From assembly GCA_002914805.1 (NCBI GenBank), contig JXTB01000104.1, positions 406,479 through 470,478 of the forward strand: DNA of 64,000 nt, written 5' to 3'. The notes beneath the pieces were generated by a model. It did no database searches, was not told where the DNA came from, and was given only the letters and a program-made list of their open reading frames with translations. The stretch is from Parasponia andersonii. Lineage: Eukaryota > Streptophyta > Magnoliopsida > Rosales > Cannabaceae. Within the stretch, counting starts at the first letter, position 1, and the number at the start of each line of letters is the position of its first letter. Positions 34,401-46,983 of the stretch are shown in pieces. Both the position numbers and the translations under genes were made by a program.

Positions 34401-35012
34401 GGAAACCTACGTTAAAAGTCGGCTATGGTAGGTGTCTTTTATATCGAAATGTCGTTTTTAAGAAATTTGTTGTCGTTTGTTTGTGAAGCCGATGTGCTCC
34501 AGATCTACAAGTTCGATCACTGGGGCAAGAAGAAACAGTCTAGAGAGTTGAGGGTATGAAAGGACAGGAGTGCGTGCAAAACCATTACCTTTCTGTTTCA
34601 TTTTCTTTTGTCATGGTGACGTTTTAACTTGGTATTTTCTTTGAATTCAATAGCAATTTCCCTGACTTTTGTTTGCGAAATCTGTCCATTTTCATTTATA
34701 TTTGCTTTGAATATACCAGAACCAGGTAGATGGGCCAAGTTTGGAATTATGTTTTTCTCCATAAATCTTAAAAAGTTGGATAGTGTATTTAGAACAGCTT
34801 CTGTATCGGTAATTGGTTTACGTGCATCTGGCGTTTTTCGATTGTTTTTTTTGTCTTGAGTACCAACTGTTTGTTAAAATGTCTATGTGAGCCTATGGTT
34901 GTTTTACTCTTTCCTCAGCCCACCATATTAGTGTGCCCCCCCTGGATATATAGATATATAGATATATATATATATAACTTTTATCTACAGATATCTACTT
35001 ACTGCAACTTTC

Positions 35013-36548
35013 ATGAATCTAGTGAGAGTTACTTCTAGTCAGCACCGCTGGCTCTCTTCCTCAGCGTCATCTTCAATTCCATGGATCTCTCCCCTTGGGC
35101 TTTCAAAAGTCAGGGCCCGGAAACCAGACCCTCCAACCGAATCCACAACCACCTGTGTAGGAGTTCCGAGAAAAGTCAAATATATTTGTCACGAAAGTGC
35201 GATCAACTTGATCAAGCGTGAGAAGGATCCACAACGTGCATTGGAAATATTCAACAATGTGTCGGAGCAAAAAGGTTTCAATCATAACAATGCAACCTAT
35301 TCAACTATCCTTCATAAGCTTGCTATGTCCAAGAAGTTCCAGGCAGTCGATTCAATTCTTGGTCAAATGACCTATGAAACCTGTAAATTTCATGAAGCTA
35401 TATTCCTGGTCCTCATGAAGCAATTTTCGAAGTACTCTTTGGATGAGAAAGTTGTTGAGATATTCCATGCCATCCGGCCAATTGTTCGGGAAAAGCCCTC
35501 TCTAAAAGCCATCACCACTTGTCTCAATCTCCTGATTGATGCAAGCCAGGTTGATTTGGCCCGACAGTTTCTAATGGATTCAAAGAAGAATCTCAACTTG
35601 AAGCCAAACACGTGCATTTTCAATATTTTGGTTAAGCACCATTGCAAGAACGGGGATCTTGAATCTGCCTTTGAGGTTGTGAAAGAAATGAAGAACGCCA
35701 AAATTTCTTATCCTAACCAGATTACGTACTCAACTCTGATAGATGGTCTCTGTGAAAGTGGGAGACTCAAAGAAGCAATCGAACTTTTTGAGGAAATGAT
35801 CTCAAAGGATCAAATCTTACCTGATGTCCTGACATACAATGTGTTGATTAATGGGTTTTGCCGCAAAGGTAATGTTGACAGGGCAAGGAAGATAATGGAG
35901 TTTATGAAGAGAAATGGATGCAACCCAAATGTATTCAATTACTCATCCCTGATAAGTGGTTTCTTGAAGGCGGGAAGATTTGAGGAAGCTGAAGAGATTT
36001 TTGAGGAGATGAAGAACTTTGGTCTGAAACCCGACAAAGTCGGCTACACAACTATGATTAATTGCTTCTGTAGAATTGGAAGAACGGATAAAGCTTTGGA
36101 GTTGCTGAAAGAGATGAAAGAGAAAGATTGCAGGCCTGATGTAGTGACCTTTAACGTGATACTTGGAGGGCTATGTAGAGAGGACAAGTTTGAGGAAGCT
36201 ATTGAAATGCTTGAAAGACTTCCCTATCAAGGTATGCATCTGAACAAGGCAAGTTACAGGATTGTGTTGAATTTGTTATGTCAAAAGAATGATCTGAAAA
36301 GGGCTTCAGACTTGTTAGATTTGATGCTGGGCAGAGGGTTTCTCCCACATTTCGCGACTTCAAATGACTTGCTTGCTCGCCTTAGCAATGCTGGAATGGC
36401 CGATGACGCAGCCATGGCTTTGTTTGCATTGGTGGATATGGGATTCAAACCCGAACCTGATTCCTGGGCCATGCTGGTTGAACTGATTTCTAGAGAAAGA
36501 AAGTTGTTGTATGCATTTCAACTCCTTGATGAGCTAATTTGCTACTAA
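35013..36548 (+). CDS. P-class pentatricopeptide repeat protein, At5g18475-like
   Basis: An intronless coding region of 511 residues. The N-terminus (MNLVRVTSSQHRWLSSSASS) is basic and Ser-rich and suits an organelle targeting peptide, more likely mitochondrial. From about residue 57 to the end there are roughly 12 PPR motifs of about 35 residues, for example TYSTLIDGLCESGRLKEAIE, TYNVLINGFCRKGNVDRARK, NYSSLISGFLKAGRFEEAEE and GYTTMINCFCRIGRTDKALE. No E, DYW or SMR domain follows, so it is a P-class protein. Such proteins bind specific organelle RNAs and act in stabilisation, splicing or translation; the target is not deducible here. Length and sequence resemble Arabidopsis At5g18475 from memory. 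A possible 5' UTR intron runs from about 34554 (GAGG/GTATGA) to 34990 (CTACAG). Confidence 0.95.
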   Translation: MNLVRVTSSQHRWLSSSASSSIPWISPLGLSKVRARKPDPPTESTTTCVGVPRKVKYICHESAINLIKREKDPQRALEIFNNVSEQKGFNHNNATYSTILHKLAMSKKFQAVDSILGQMTYETCKFHEAIFLVLMKQFSKYSLDEKVVEIFHAIRPIVREKPSLKAITTCLNLLIDASQVDLARQFLMDSKKNLNLKPNTCIFNILVKHHCKNGDLESAFEVVKEMKNAKISYPNQITYSTLIDGLCESGRLKEAIELFEEMISKDQILPDVLTYNVLINGFCRKGNVDRARKIMEFMKRNGCNPNVFNYSSLISGFLKAGRFEEAEEIFEEMKNFGLKPDKVGYTTMINCFCRIGRTDKALELLKEMKEKDCRPDVVTFNVILGGLCREDKFEEAIEMLERLPYQGMHLNKASYRIVLNLLCQKNDLKRASDLLDLMLGRGFLPHFATSNDLLARLSNAGMADDAAMALFALVDMGFKPEPDSWAMLVELISRERKLLYAFQLLDELICY

Positions 36549-37202
36549 TTTTTCCTTGAGATAAATAGATGTATTTCGGAAGCTAGAATCTTTACTTGTT
36601 GATCTACTTAGACTGTTGTTTGTAAGATGAAAGGTTCATACTATCAGATATTCTTTTATCAATACATGCTTTAAACCCTTCGTGAACACGAATCGAATCA
36701 TCACACAGTGACATGAAACAATACACATTGAAGTAGAATGAACATTTTAGCTGTACTAATTCAAGGTTACACCAAACCACGAAGTAGGCCTTTGGACCTG
36801 AAGGTGCAAAATACCAATATTCGCTTCTAAAATGTCCACCCCTCCCCCCGAAGAAAAATGCTAAGCTTACTCGCATTTTAATCATTAAGAACTCTAATAA
36901 GATGGTTTACGTGTATATTTAGATAACGATCTCGACGACTTTTTTTGTCTTCAAAGTAATATTTAAGTCCTAAAATCTTTGGGTTCTTGTGAAGTACATG
37001 TAATTGCCACAATGCTGCCCAACAGATACAATGAAGGGAAAACTGATCTATTCTAACCAAAAGACCAACGAATCTAAGCTTCTAAAGGCTACCAAGCAAA
37101 GCGGCAAAAGTCATCAGAAAGAAAGAGCAACAAAAAAGATATTTACTCCCTAGATCATGCAGGTCCTTCGACAAAACATATAATATATATATATATATAT
37201 AG

Positions 37203-37246
<44 letters not shown>

Positions 37247-37829
37247 CAGAGACGAATAAATTCTGGATTTTTCTATTCTGAAATTAATTTTGACATTTAG
37301 ATTTTAATTTCATAGTTATAATAATTTTAACCTTTAAATTTCAATTTAATAATTACAATTAGTTATATTATAATAAATTCTAATCTGAATTAAATAAAAA
37401 TATTTATTTATAGCCGACAAATTGAAATATAATGGTTAAAATTAAATTCACTGTGGATAGGGAATAAAAAAGATCTCTAGTGTACTAGCTCCAACATATA
37501 TATATAAAGAGAGCGAGAAAGAGAAAGAGATACTAGCGGAAAGTGCCCTTTGCTTACTCCTCAATCGATTCAAAAGCAAAAGGAAGATTATTTAATCACA
37601 ATCCTCCAAGAAGAGGTAACATGAGCAGGTGTATGATGCAACAACAAGATGGTGATATCTTTGTTTATAGATATACATGAGCATAAGCCAACATTAACCC
37701 TCAATACACTCCAGGCCAAAGATCCTTGTCCTCAATTGTTCAACTTGCAGATTCGACAGATATGAAGCAATGCACTGTGCAAATTGTTCAAGATGTTCCA
37801 AAAGGGATATCTTTGCATGGTGCATTGGT
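36549..37829. other. intergenic spacer between convergent PPR and DnaJ genes
   Basis: It contains the two 3' UTRs and an AT-rich stretch with a compound microsatellite at 37178-37246, (AT)n followed by (GA)n. No gene was recognised. Confidence 0.75.
37178..37246. repeat. compound (AT)n(GA)n microsatellite
   Basis: About 40 bases of alternating AT with one G interruption, followed by about 26 bases of GA repeat. Confidence 0.95.
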
Positions 37830-39794
37830 TTACCAGATTGAATGCCTTATCCCAAGGCCATTGCAGGTCAATATAAGACCCTTGTATCGGTTTAGGTACT
37901 CCTGCAACCAACAAATGAAAAATTAGAAGACCATCTTGCAGAGTAAAAGAATATGAAGAGAACTTTGGGTAAAGGAAGAGTCTCTTACAATTAAATTGTA
38001 ATCATAGACATATAGCATCCCTTTCTTGTCATATTCTAACCTCTTTACAGGATCACTCAGAACTGTTCAACAAGTTAAAAAGAGACATTAGTTAAAATAA
38101 TTTTGCTACAACTTCAATTCAGCTGTTTCTTCTACATTTTCCGTAATAATAAGATCCTTCTCCAAAAGTTTTTTTATATATATATATTATTATTATAAGA
38201 AACAGGGAACAATTTTAATAAAAAAGGAAAGAAAATACAAGAAGATGACAAGATATCATTTAAAGTTACACCCAAATATTCCAATCCCTAATCAAATCTT
38301 TGAACTCTTTAGTGTCAAAGATCCAAAGAGCAAACCAGAATTTAACTTTTTCCCATAGAGACTCCAAAAAAATTCTTTATCTTCAAATATTCCTTTCCAG
38401 CCAAATAGAACAATACATAGCCAAAATAGCATAGTTCCAAACCCTTTTCCTACAATCACCAAGGCCATAAAACCCTCGATCCAACCGAAAGACATCCTTA
38501 TAATGACAAGGCCGTAGCCAGGAAACTCTGAACTCCTTAAGTAAGTGGCACCAAAGGAATGCAACTGCAGGCAGTGCAGAAATAAATGATCCATCGATTC
38601 GTTATCTAGTTTACAAAGCACACATCAAGCTGGAGAGATAACCAAGAAAGGGTTCCGTTTCAGAAAAAGATCTTGAAGTGTAAAAATTTCCTAGGGCTAC
38701 AAGCCAACTAAAAACCTTCACTTTCGGTGGTGCACAAGCTTTCCAAATGACAGAACAAGATTGAAAGGACCAAACTCCTTAAATCGAAGTTAGTTCTTTA
38801 ACATTGATCTGCAACTGAACATCTTAGAACCTTCTAGTTTCCATACCCTCCTATCATCCACAGCCTCACATATATTAACAGAATCCAATAATACTACCAA
38901 ATCTGAAACCTGTTCTAACTCACGATCATTGAAATTCCTGATAAAGACGACAGAATTTGACAAACAAAACTCAACATCTGGCAGAATCCCTAAGACTGGG
39001 CTATGCAATAAAGATTGTCATGTTGCAGCAGAATCAAACTATGGGTAGGACAAAATGGCTGACAACTGACAGAAGACTTCCCTAATAAAAATTCTGATTC
39101 ATCTCATCCACCAAAATGATACATCAATCTCATTCTAAATGTACCACCAATTTAGCGTAAATGAAAATGACCAAGGGGGTAAAAGAAACCATTTCCTCAA
39201 AAATCTCAAACCCTTGAAAATCGATAACTACAAATCACAAAGAACCTAGCTTACTCTGGCTCTCCAAAGGGCATCATGAACAAATGTCACATCGAGAAAA
39301 AGCTAACACAATTCATTACCTTCACTTTTATGCAACGCAATGAAACTAAAGCATTTATACAAAGCATGTTCTTTGAGGGACTTCATTATAGTTACCAAGT
39401 TTTTTCTTAGGGCCTTCTAGTTGTGGTACCGAGATAAAGTAACATCCAAATTAAAAACCTAACAATCAAATTGTCAAACCCAGGAAAAAAAAAAAATGAA
39501 CTTACCCTGATAGGCCTCATTTATTTCTTGAAACCTGGAGGTGGAACTATCCTGGTCTTTCTGCTTATCCGGATGCCATTTCTGAGCAATACTCAAAAAT
39601 GAAAATAAAATAAATACATAAGATATGTGTTCTTCATTAATTCCCCCCCCAAAAAAAAAAAAAAAAACCTAATCCATGAAAGTGGGAGTAATTTTGGAGA
39701 ACAAAAGATGACGAACCAGAGCGAGGCGAATGTAATTGGATCGAATGGCATCGTCGGTAGCATCATAACCCACTTCCAATATCTTATAATAATC
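37830..39794 (-). CDS. small DnaJ-domain protein, 5' exon missing at assembly gap
   Basis: Four exons on the minus strand join in frame: 39794-39717, 39581-39506, 38062-37989 and 37901-37830 (stop TAA at 37832-37830). The protein seen is 99 residues. It covers a J domain ([29 protein letters not shown] with the HPD tripeptide that stimulates Hsp70 ATPase, [20 protein letters not shown]) and a short tail ending [15 protein letters not shown]. Length and tail resemble Arabidopsis At5g16650-type small J proteins of about 130 residues, as far as I recall. The first exon, expected to encode some 10-20 residues including Met, is not visible. The 78-N gap at 39857-39934 lies where it or the promoter should be. 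The third visible intron (38063-39505) is long because it holds a LINE remnant. Confidence 0.9.
38290..39010 (-). mobile_element. 5'-truncated L1-type LINE remnant in a DnaJ intron
   Basis: Minus-strand translations give the C-terminal part of a plant L1 ORF2: first [20 protein letters not shown] and [18 protein letters not shown] (39008-38790), then in another frame [16 protein letters not shown] (38621-38292). The latter is the zinc-binding region that follows reverse transcriptase. The catalytic reverse transcriptase and endonuclease parts are absent, and stops and frameshifts are present. It is in the same orientation as the host gene, inside the intron. Confidence 0.75.
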
Positions 39795-39856
39795 CTGCAT
39801 AGTGCAATACCCATTTACGTTCCCAAATGTTGTTTAACAATAAAATCCAGCTTAGA

Positions 39857-39934
39857 NNNNNNNNNNNNNNNNNNNNNNNNNNNNNNNNNNNNNNNNNNNN
39901 NNNNNNNNNNNNNNNNNNNNNNNNNNNNNNNNNN
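39857..39934. other. assembly gap of 78 N
   Basis: Unresolved bases just upstream of the first visible DnaJ exon and directly before a MITE end. The true length may differ. Confidence 0.99.
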
Positions 39935-40014
39935 CTATTAGATGGTGATCCAACGGCTAAAATAAAAATACCTACTCATTGGTAAAGAAAAAAATACCTA
40001 TTGGATTGGCAACC
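39935..40014 (+). mobile_element. MITE, family A, right end only (copy 2)
   Basis: The text GTGATCCAACGGCTAAAAT and the end TACCTATTGGATTGGCAACC match the family at 3.3, 40.1 and 46.8 kb. The left part is lost in the N gap. Confidence 0.5.
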
Positions 40015-40042
<28 letters not shown>

Positions 40043-40045
<3 letters not shown>

Positions 40046-40260
40046 TGACAAGGTTTTTTTTTTCTTTACCTGTGGCTAGGTATTTTTTTTTTAGACACTA
40101 ATAGTGATCCAATGGCTATAATAAAGTGTATGAAAAGACGTGCATTATTAATGTTTTTTCTCTCTCTTATTTTTTACAATAAAAAAATATATATGTTAAA
40201 TTTTTATTGGCCAAAATTGATACCTATACATAAGTAAAAAAAAAATATGAATTGGTGCCC
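40043..40260 (+). mobile_element. MITE, family A, copy 3
   Basis: The segment shares GTGATCCAATGGCTATAATA, AAGTGTATGAAAAGACGTGC and TCTCTCTCTTATTTTTTA with the other copies. It ends ATGAATTGGTGCCC, the inverted partner of the family start. It has no coding capacity. Confidence 0.6.
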
Positions 40261-42429
40261 ATAAATCTCCTCCTCCTCTCATCATCACTCTTGACTCCTG
40301 TCTAATGTCTATCTCTGCATAAAAATGCGACGCGTATACTCCTCAAACATTTATATAAATGAAGATGGAATTTTGTAAATTGAAATATATTTAATATTTT
40401 TCTTAGAGAGAAATAAAATAAATGCAAATATCTCTTCCCACTTTTTTTCGCCCGAATTCTTCTTATTATAAATGTTAATCCAATCTAATTTTAATCCATT
40501 CTAATTCCTATTTTTTAAAAAAATAAAGTTACATATAATTCGTCCTAGTGTGGATTTCAAAAATTATATACCATTCAATCTAGATAAACTTTTTAACCAA
40601 TTCAATCTGATTTGGATCGATTACCTTATATCTGTTATCTTTTTATTTTAAATACAAATTTAGACTTTTTTTCTTTTAATAAGTTTGGCTCACTGCCCAT
40701 CATTTTTGCATTTTTTTTTTCATTTAAAAAGATTTGCCATCTTAAATTACAACCAATAATAAATTTTACAATATATATGAATTATAAAAACAAGTATAAT
40801 ATATAAATATATATGTAAATATATTAGTACATATAATTTAAATGCAGATTGCATTGGATAGTTACTTTTAAAGTGAAAAATATATCTAATACGCAGATTT
40901 CGATATTTTCATCTAAACTAATTCATATTTTACAGATTGGATCGTACGATTGAATTGAATTATACATATTTTAAACACCCTAGTTCTTATCATTAAGGAA
41001 CGCATTTTATGTTTTATGGTGATTTATTCAATTAGGGAAGAGCTCCTTGTTTCATAAGGCTGCATGGCTTGAAAAACTTAAATGAACCATATATAACCTC
41101 ATTAATTTCACATCGATAGAAAGCTAAAGCAAAAAAATTATACAATCTCAATCTCTAAATTTTTTTTTCGGTTTTTAAACTTAGGGGTCTATTTATAACC
41201 TCGTGATGATCAAAATAGAGTTATTCATGAATTTCATCAAAACTAATTTTGAATGTGATGTCATGTGTCTAAATTACCTAAATTTCCTAATTACAACATT
41301 TGAATCTTCTTATCTCGGAACTGTGGCCATTTCAAATTTATTCACTAACAGAATTTATGAATCTTTCTTCAAATTTCTTCAATGCAACTAAATCAAAATC
41401 ACTATATGAAAAATAAAATGTATTCTCCATAATCACCAAAAGAAAAAGTCAATGAAACAAATATAAACCTAAAGTTTCAACAAAATTAGATAAAAGATTA
41501 TTACTTATTTGAGTTGCCAACCATAATATAAATTATTAAAATTTGTCTTGCTTTATCAAAGTAATTTAGGATTTTATTTGTTTGGATGATTTTTCTAGTG
41601 TGCACAAATTAGTGATAAAGTTTGTATCTTTATTAGGTAGTTTAAAGGGTCTTATAGCAAAATAACTAAATTTTATATCCATTTTAAGTAAATATTTATT
41701 TTTCAAATATTGTAACAAAATAATCAGTATATCAATATATATAAAATATAAAATATGATATACCTAATATAAAACTAATATCTACACTGCATAATCTAAA
41801 GTTAGTATATAGGTAGACATATCAAGTGTAAAAATATATATACTTGTCATTTAGCTATAGAACGAGAAAAACATACATTTATTAACCAAAGTTTTAAAAG
41901 AAAGGACACACACTATAATTTCCCTAATTTAAATTATTTGTATTAATCATAGAAAAATTTAAAATGAAATCCAAAATCAAAGGTTTGGATTTTAATCTCT
42001 TAAGATGCATAGTTTTTGTGGGGAAAAAAAAGGGAGAAAATTGAAAATTTATGATTGATTATATAATTTCTCCTAAGTTAAATACCTCCAATAATAGTTT
42101 ACGAACATCTAAATGGAAAATTAATCTATCATCCAAAGTTTGTACTATAACCAATGTTTTCGAGTCATTAATACTTAGGATCTAGGACAATATCCTTATC
42201 TATAAAAAGGAATACCTCTAAACTCATTGATGTTTAGGGCTATTTAGTACTTTTTTTTTATTGTCAAAGTTGTACTTTTAGAGATGAGAACAAAAACTTT
42301 TTTTTTTCTTGTTTTCAAAAAAAAATAAGAGGTGTTTATGGGCAAATGTTTTATAAAGTTATTTTCTATAATTTTTTTATAAAATAGTTTGTAGAGGGAA
42401 AAAATTGAATTCCAATGAAAAAATATTTA

Positions 42430-42950
42430 AAGAGAAGAAGTAAGAAGAAAGAAAATTAAAGATATACTAAGAAAGGGATAAACTCACAAGAGAAAATATA
42501 ATGAGAAAATAAGATAAAAGAAGTGATAAGAGAAAATAAGTCTCCGAAATTCATAAAAGAGAAAAAAACGTATGAGTACCCACGGGGATAGAAAAAGTAA
42601 CAATAATATATAAGAAGAGAGAGAAGTAATAAAAATGCATAAAGAGAAATAATAAAGAAAAACAAAGTCATGAAAAATAAATAAAGATAGAAAAAATTAT
42701 AAGAGATAAAAAAATAATATATAATAAGGAGAGAAAATATGATTGAAAAAATAAGAAGATAAAAAATGGTAAGATAGAGAGAGAGAGAGAGAGAGAATGA
42801 TTATAGAAAATTAGGAAAAATGAGTTATGAGAGAAAATTAGGATAGAGAAAATGATGTGAGATATGAGGAGAGAGAGAGAAAATGATTAGAAAAAATAAG
42901 AAAAAATAACGTGATAAGAGAGATTCAAGAAAAATAAAGTGACGAAAAGA
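42430..42950. repeat. purine-rich tract with degenerate AGAGAAAATA-like repeats
   Basis: For about 520 bases the plus strand is overwhelmingly A and G, with repeated GAGAGAAAATGAT/AGAAAATAAG-like words and a pure (GA)n run at 42775-42796. Pyrimidines are rare and scattered. It reads as an old, diverged simple-sequence expansion; no coding sense in either strand. Confidence 0.8.
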
Positions 42951-43649
42951 ATTTTGCATACCAAAGCTACGAGAGATAATGATTTGAGTTTCTTTATTTT
43001 TTTTAACAATATTATTCTTTAAATTTTCTATTTTCTTTAATTGTTTGTAAAAACTATTTTCAAAAAATAATGTCAAATATCCCAATTATTCTCGGAAGAT
43101 GGTTTTTTTTTTTAAATAAAAAATAAAAAACTATTTTTTTATTAGATCATCTTAAATGCAATATGCTAAAAGAGGTATGCTAAATGCTAGATTTCACATG
43201 ACATACTAAATTTAGTACACTTTTTGAGTTTTGCTCAAATGTATATATGTCATTTTGTATTTCAAATGTTATTTCTGATTATAAAATATATTTTTCTACC
43301 ATTAACCCTTACTATTTGATTTTACTAATTACTCAACGTAAAAACTAACTTTACCTACTAATTTTCTAATTACTTATATTGTACGTAAATGAATAAAATG
43401 GTCAATGTAAAAGAATTATAAATAATATTCTACTATTAATTTTAATTAATAGTAATATAGTAAAGATAAACCTATAAATAAAATTTAATGAATAGTATAT
43501 ATACGTATATTGAATTTATTATGAACCGCATATGAATATTTTATATGCAAAATAGTGATAATATTGTAAATTATATCATATTTTAAATTTTGGTATATGT
43601 TATTCTTTGTGCAATATTTACAACAACAAATAATGTAAAATCTTAAATT

Positions 43650-46048
43650 TTATAACGGTAAAAGCGTAATTTTTGGTCAAATGATAAACTTGTAATTTTG
43701 AATTATTGGGTCTTTAATTAATTAAATTTGAAATGAATATAGACACATTTGAGTCTAGGTGCATTTGGGCTAAAAATAAAAAAATGAATTATAAATCAAG
43801 GACAAAAATATAATTAATGAAAGACTAAAGTGAAAGAATCTTTTTAAAATTTGTGGCCAAAGTGGAATTTTAAGAAGATTTTTCAGTCAAACCAGAGACT
43901 GACACGTGACCTACTATCAACAATTTTAGAAATTTTATATTAATCCCCCAATGTTTTCTTCTTTTTCCCTATAGGTCCCCAACAAAAAAAAAAACACGAA
44001 AAAAACCAACTTCTGTCTCTGTTCACCCGCCACCACCAGCCACTACCATACCCGACACGCCTGCCCCCCCTGACTGGAAGCCGCTGACAAATTAGTATTG
44101 GGTGCTGCTACCATAAACTGCCATTTATCGCTAAAGAAAAGGTCATCCGAAATCACCACCACCTGAATGGAAAATCATTTGCCATTACTTCCTCCGACAT
44201 TCGATCACTCGTTGTCACCTCCGTTGAACTCATTTCAATGCCAGCTTTTATTTCCAACCACCCATGACTTCTAACTCGGTTCTGGTGATAAATTGTCTAC
44301 TGTAGCAATTTAATAATATTAAATTTTTGTGGTATTTTTCTAATTATTTCGGAATTATGTTATTTTGCCCGAGATAATTATACCACTTGAAAGAGAAGAT
44401 TAAAACATAAAATCTCATGATTTTGAAGTGTTAAAATAGTAACCAGAAGATCGTTAATTATCAAGTTAGAAAAGTGGTATTTTTCTAATTATTTTTAAAA
44501 ATGTGGTATTTTTATAATTTTTTGGTTTTGAGCCAATCTAATGCTCAGGATCTCGAAACTGAATTCTGATTTTGAATTTGGATTCAATGAGATTGGAACA
44601 ATAATTTTATTATAAAAAATCATTATTTCTGAAATGACACAAAAATCGAGAAAATAACTCGTGAATTGTACCGTTTTGTATGCCACGGGTTGGTTCTTCA
44701 CCGAAATCCGTTTTTGACAAACTTTATGTCTAACCTAACATTTTTAGGTGTTCTAAATTCAGTGGTGACCTCGGTTTCTTAATCTGAGGCCCCATTTAGA
44801 AATTTACTTTTTCAAGGGAAAATGTCGGGATCCGAGAACGACCGTGTGAACAATCAGTTGATCAACAGAGGACTTTTCTAGCATCGTTGGCTCATCATAA
44901 TTACTATTTCGAGGTAGGTGATTCAATTTTCTTGTTTTCTATTATTTTTCATTAGAATTGGAATTTATTTTGAGAAATGAAATTTTATGATTTTATTAAA
45001 TTAAATTATTTGAATAATTATTTTAATGAACTGTTAACTTGTGAAACATTGTAGACTATAATGGATATTTTATGTATGATTTTGTACTAATTTTAAACTT
45101 GGGATTTGTTTAAACCTTAGGAAGTTTACTTTAGGATTTTGAAGTACAAAATGGATTTCTATTTAAAAATCAGAGAAAGTCTAGAATGTTAAACCACTGT
45201 ATACTCAGTAGGTGTAGGAATTCGGTGTCCCTCCGACTCAGGAGGATTAGACACACGGATGTCCCTCCGATTTCCAGAGATGGATGTCATGCACGGAGTA
45301 CTCAATATATATAGTATAAGTTGCTCTAGTCGTGATGAGATAATGAGAGGTCATGTGAGGTGTTGATTTATGTGATGTATATTATGTTTGTTTTATTATG
45401 ATTTTCAATATATTTGACCTTGATACCTGGTTTGGTCTTTAGCATGACTTTCTATAATAGTTTTTCACTTATGTTTTGAATACTTAGTATTTATAAAAAT
45501 TATTTTCTAGTACTACTAACTATGCAGATGTTTTGAAAATTATAAAATGGTTTTCCCAAAAAAGATAATTGGGTAACCTACTAGGCATTTTATGTTCATC
45601 ACCCATACTTTCTCCACAGGTGATATCTAGTGTGACATTGACAACTAATAAGCAAAATAAGAAGCTATCTTTTACTTGTAGTTTGTGACTTGGTAATGCT
45701 AAGAATGTGGATTTAAGACTTGTGGTTAAGTCTTGTTAAATAAATAGATTATGTTATTTTGAATATCTGTAAACTATATATGCCATACTAGCTTAATGTT
45801 GAGATGTGAATGGTGGTGCTCGATTAACTGGTTAAATTTGTTTTTTTTTTTTTTTTAAATTATTCAGTTTATGTTTATTGATAACTATGAACTGTAGAAT
45901 AAACTCAACTAGTTGGAATTATAAATGTTTTTATTTATCGTGTTGTTTTAAAATTTCAAAACTCTTAAAATTTTTTCTTTATAAATTAAGGAATTTCCAA
46001 TTTTAGCGAAATTCCCATCTGTCACTGTCTCAGAGTTTGGGCCGTAAC
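43650..46048 (+). mobile_element. probable solo LTR of a Ty3/gypsy element
   Basis: A block of moderate complexity in AT-rich surroundings. It ends GAGTTTGGGCCGTAACA, resembling the GGGCCGTTACA end of long plant gypsy LTRs. Internal phrases support this: a C-rich CCGCCACCACCAGCCACTAC segment, GATCCGAGAACGACCG and repeated GTCCCTCCGA near 45220-45275. No gag or pol remnant flanks it, which is why I call it a solo LTR. The left edge and target duplication were not found. Confidence 0.5.
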
Positions 46049-46748
46049 AAATAACACATGTTAAAATCTATGTTAAATATAGGATACCCTTAAAGAGATA
46101 TTTTTAAGTCAAATAATTTAGCATTAGTATGACATATAGCATAATTATTAGAAATATTCTTATTAAGCCAAACACCCTTTAGTCTGCTTATTTTTGGAAC
46201 GAAGTGTGTCATCAAACTCTTAGATCTGCGAAATAAGAATATTAATGTGAAGTTCTGCGCTATGTTGTTTTGAATTCAAATTAATTGTGAAGTAGTGAAT
46301 GGTTAAGAGTAAGCTGTTAATAGCTAACTTCTCCCGGTAATTTAATATTAAAGTCTTATGCAAATAATCCATGTTATTCGAGCATGCTTAACTTAGACCT
46401 TAGAGGTTTGAGCGTCGCAACTGTGTCTCACACCTTTGTGGTCGTGTTTGAGATTAGCTTTAATTGTATAATATCTCTTCTATTTTTACGCCAAAATTAG
46501 AGATTAAATGATCAATAGTAAATAAATTCAAAGTTTGCTTGTACAAAAATAAATAACTAACTATCATTTTCATGCGAAATAATTTACTCGAGTATTTAAA
46601 GTTTGTAATAACGATAACTTGCACCTTGTTCTCCAACAATTATAAGTAAAGCTTTAATCTTTATCCCATTATTTGGCATGTTGCTCCAACTTAAACAGAC
46701 CTTATAATTAGTTGGAACACGATACATATCCAACAACTTTATATAAAA

Positions 46749-46983
46749 GCACCAATTCGGTGGTTTTTCTTTTTAATTGTTCTGGTGAATTAAAATTTAT
46801 CAAATTTATCACATATATCTTTTTATAGTAAAAAAAATAAAGAGAGAAGTAGCACATAATATGTATTTTTTTATTTTTTTCTAATTATTCAAATTATAAT
46901 AGTCGTTAAATAATAATCGAACACAAAAAATTACCTATTTATAAGTTTTTTTTTTTTAAAAAAAACCTACTGGATTATGGTCC
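46749..46983 (-). mobile_element. MITE, family A, copy 4, with target duplication
   Basis: An inverted copy of the family. The left end GCACCAATTCGGTGGTTTTT and the reversed right end AGGACCATAATCCAGTAGGT are imperfect inverted repeats. TTATATAAAA lies on both sides (46739-46748 and 46984-46993), consistent with a 9- or 10-bp target duplication, which is the size made by Mutator-like elements. Confidence 0.65.

Noticed and set aside
34480..34553. Open segment reading IYKFDHWGKKKQSREL upstream of the PPR gene
   Set aside because: It looked like a protein exon, but it ends at a plausible 5' UTR donor and joins no downstream frame with a known domain.
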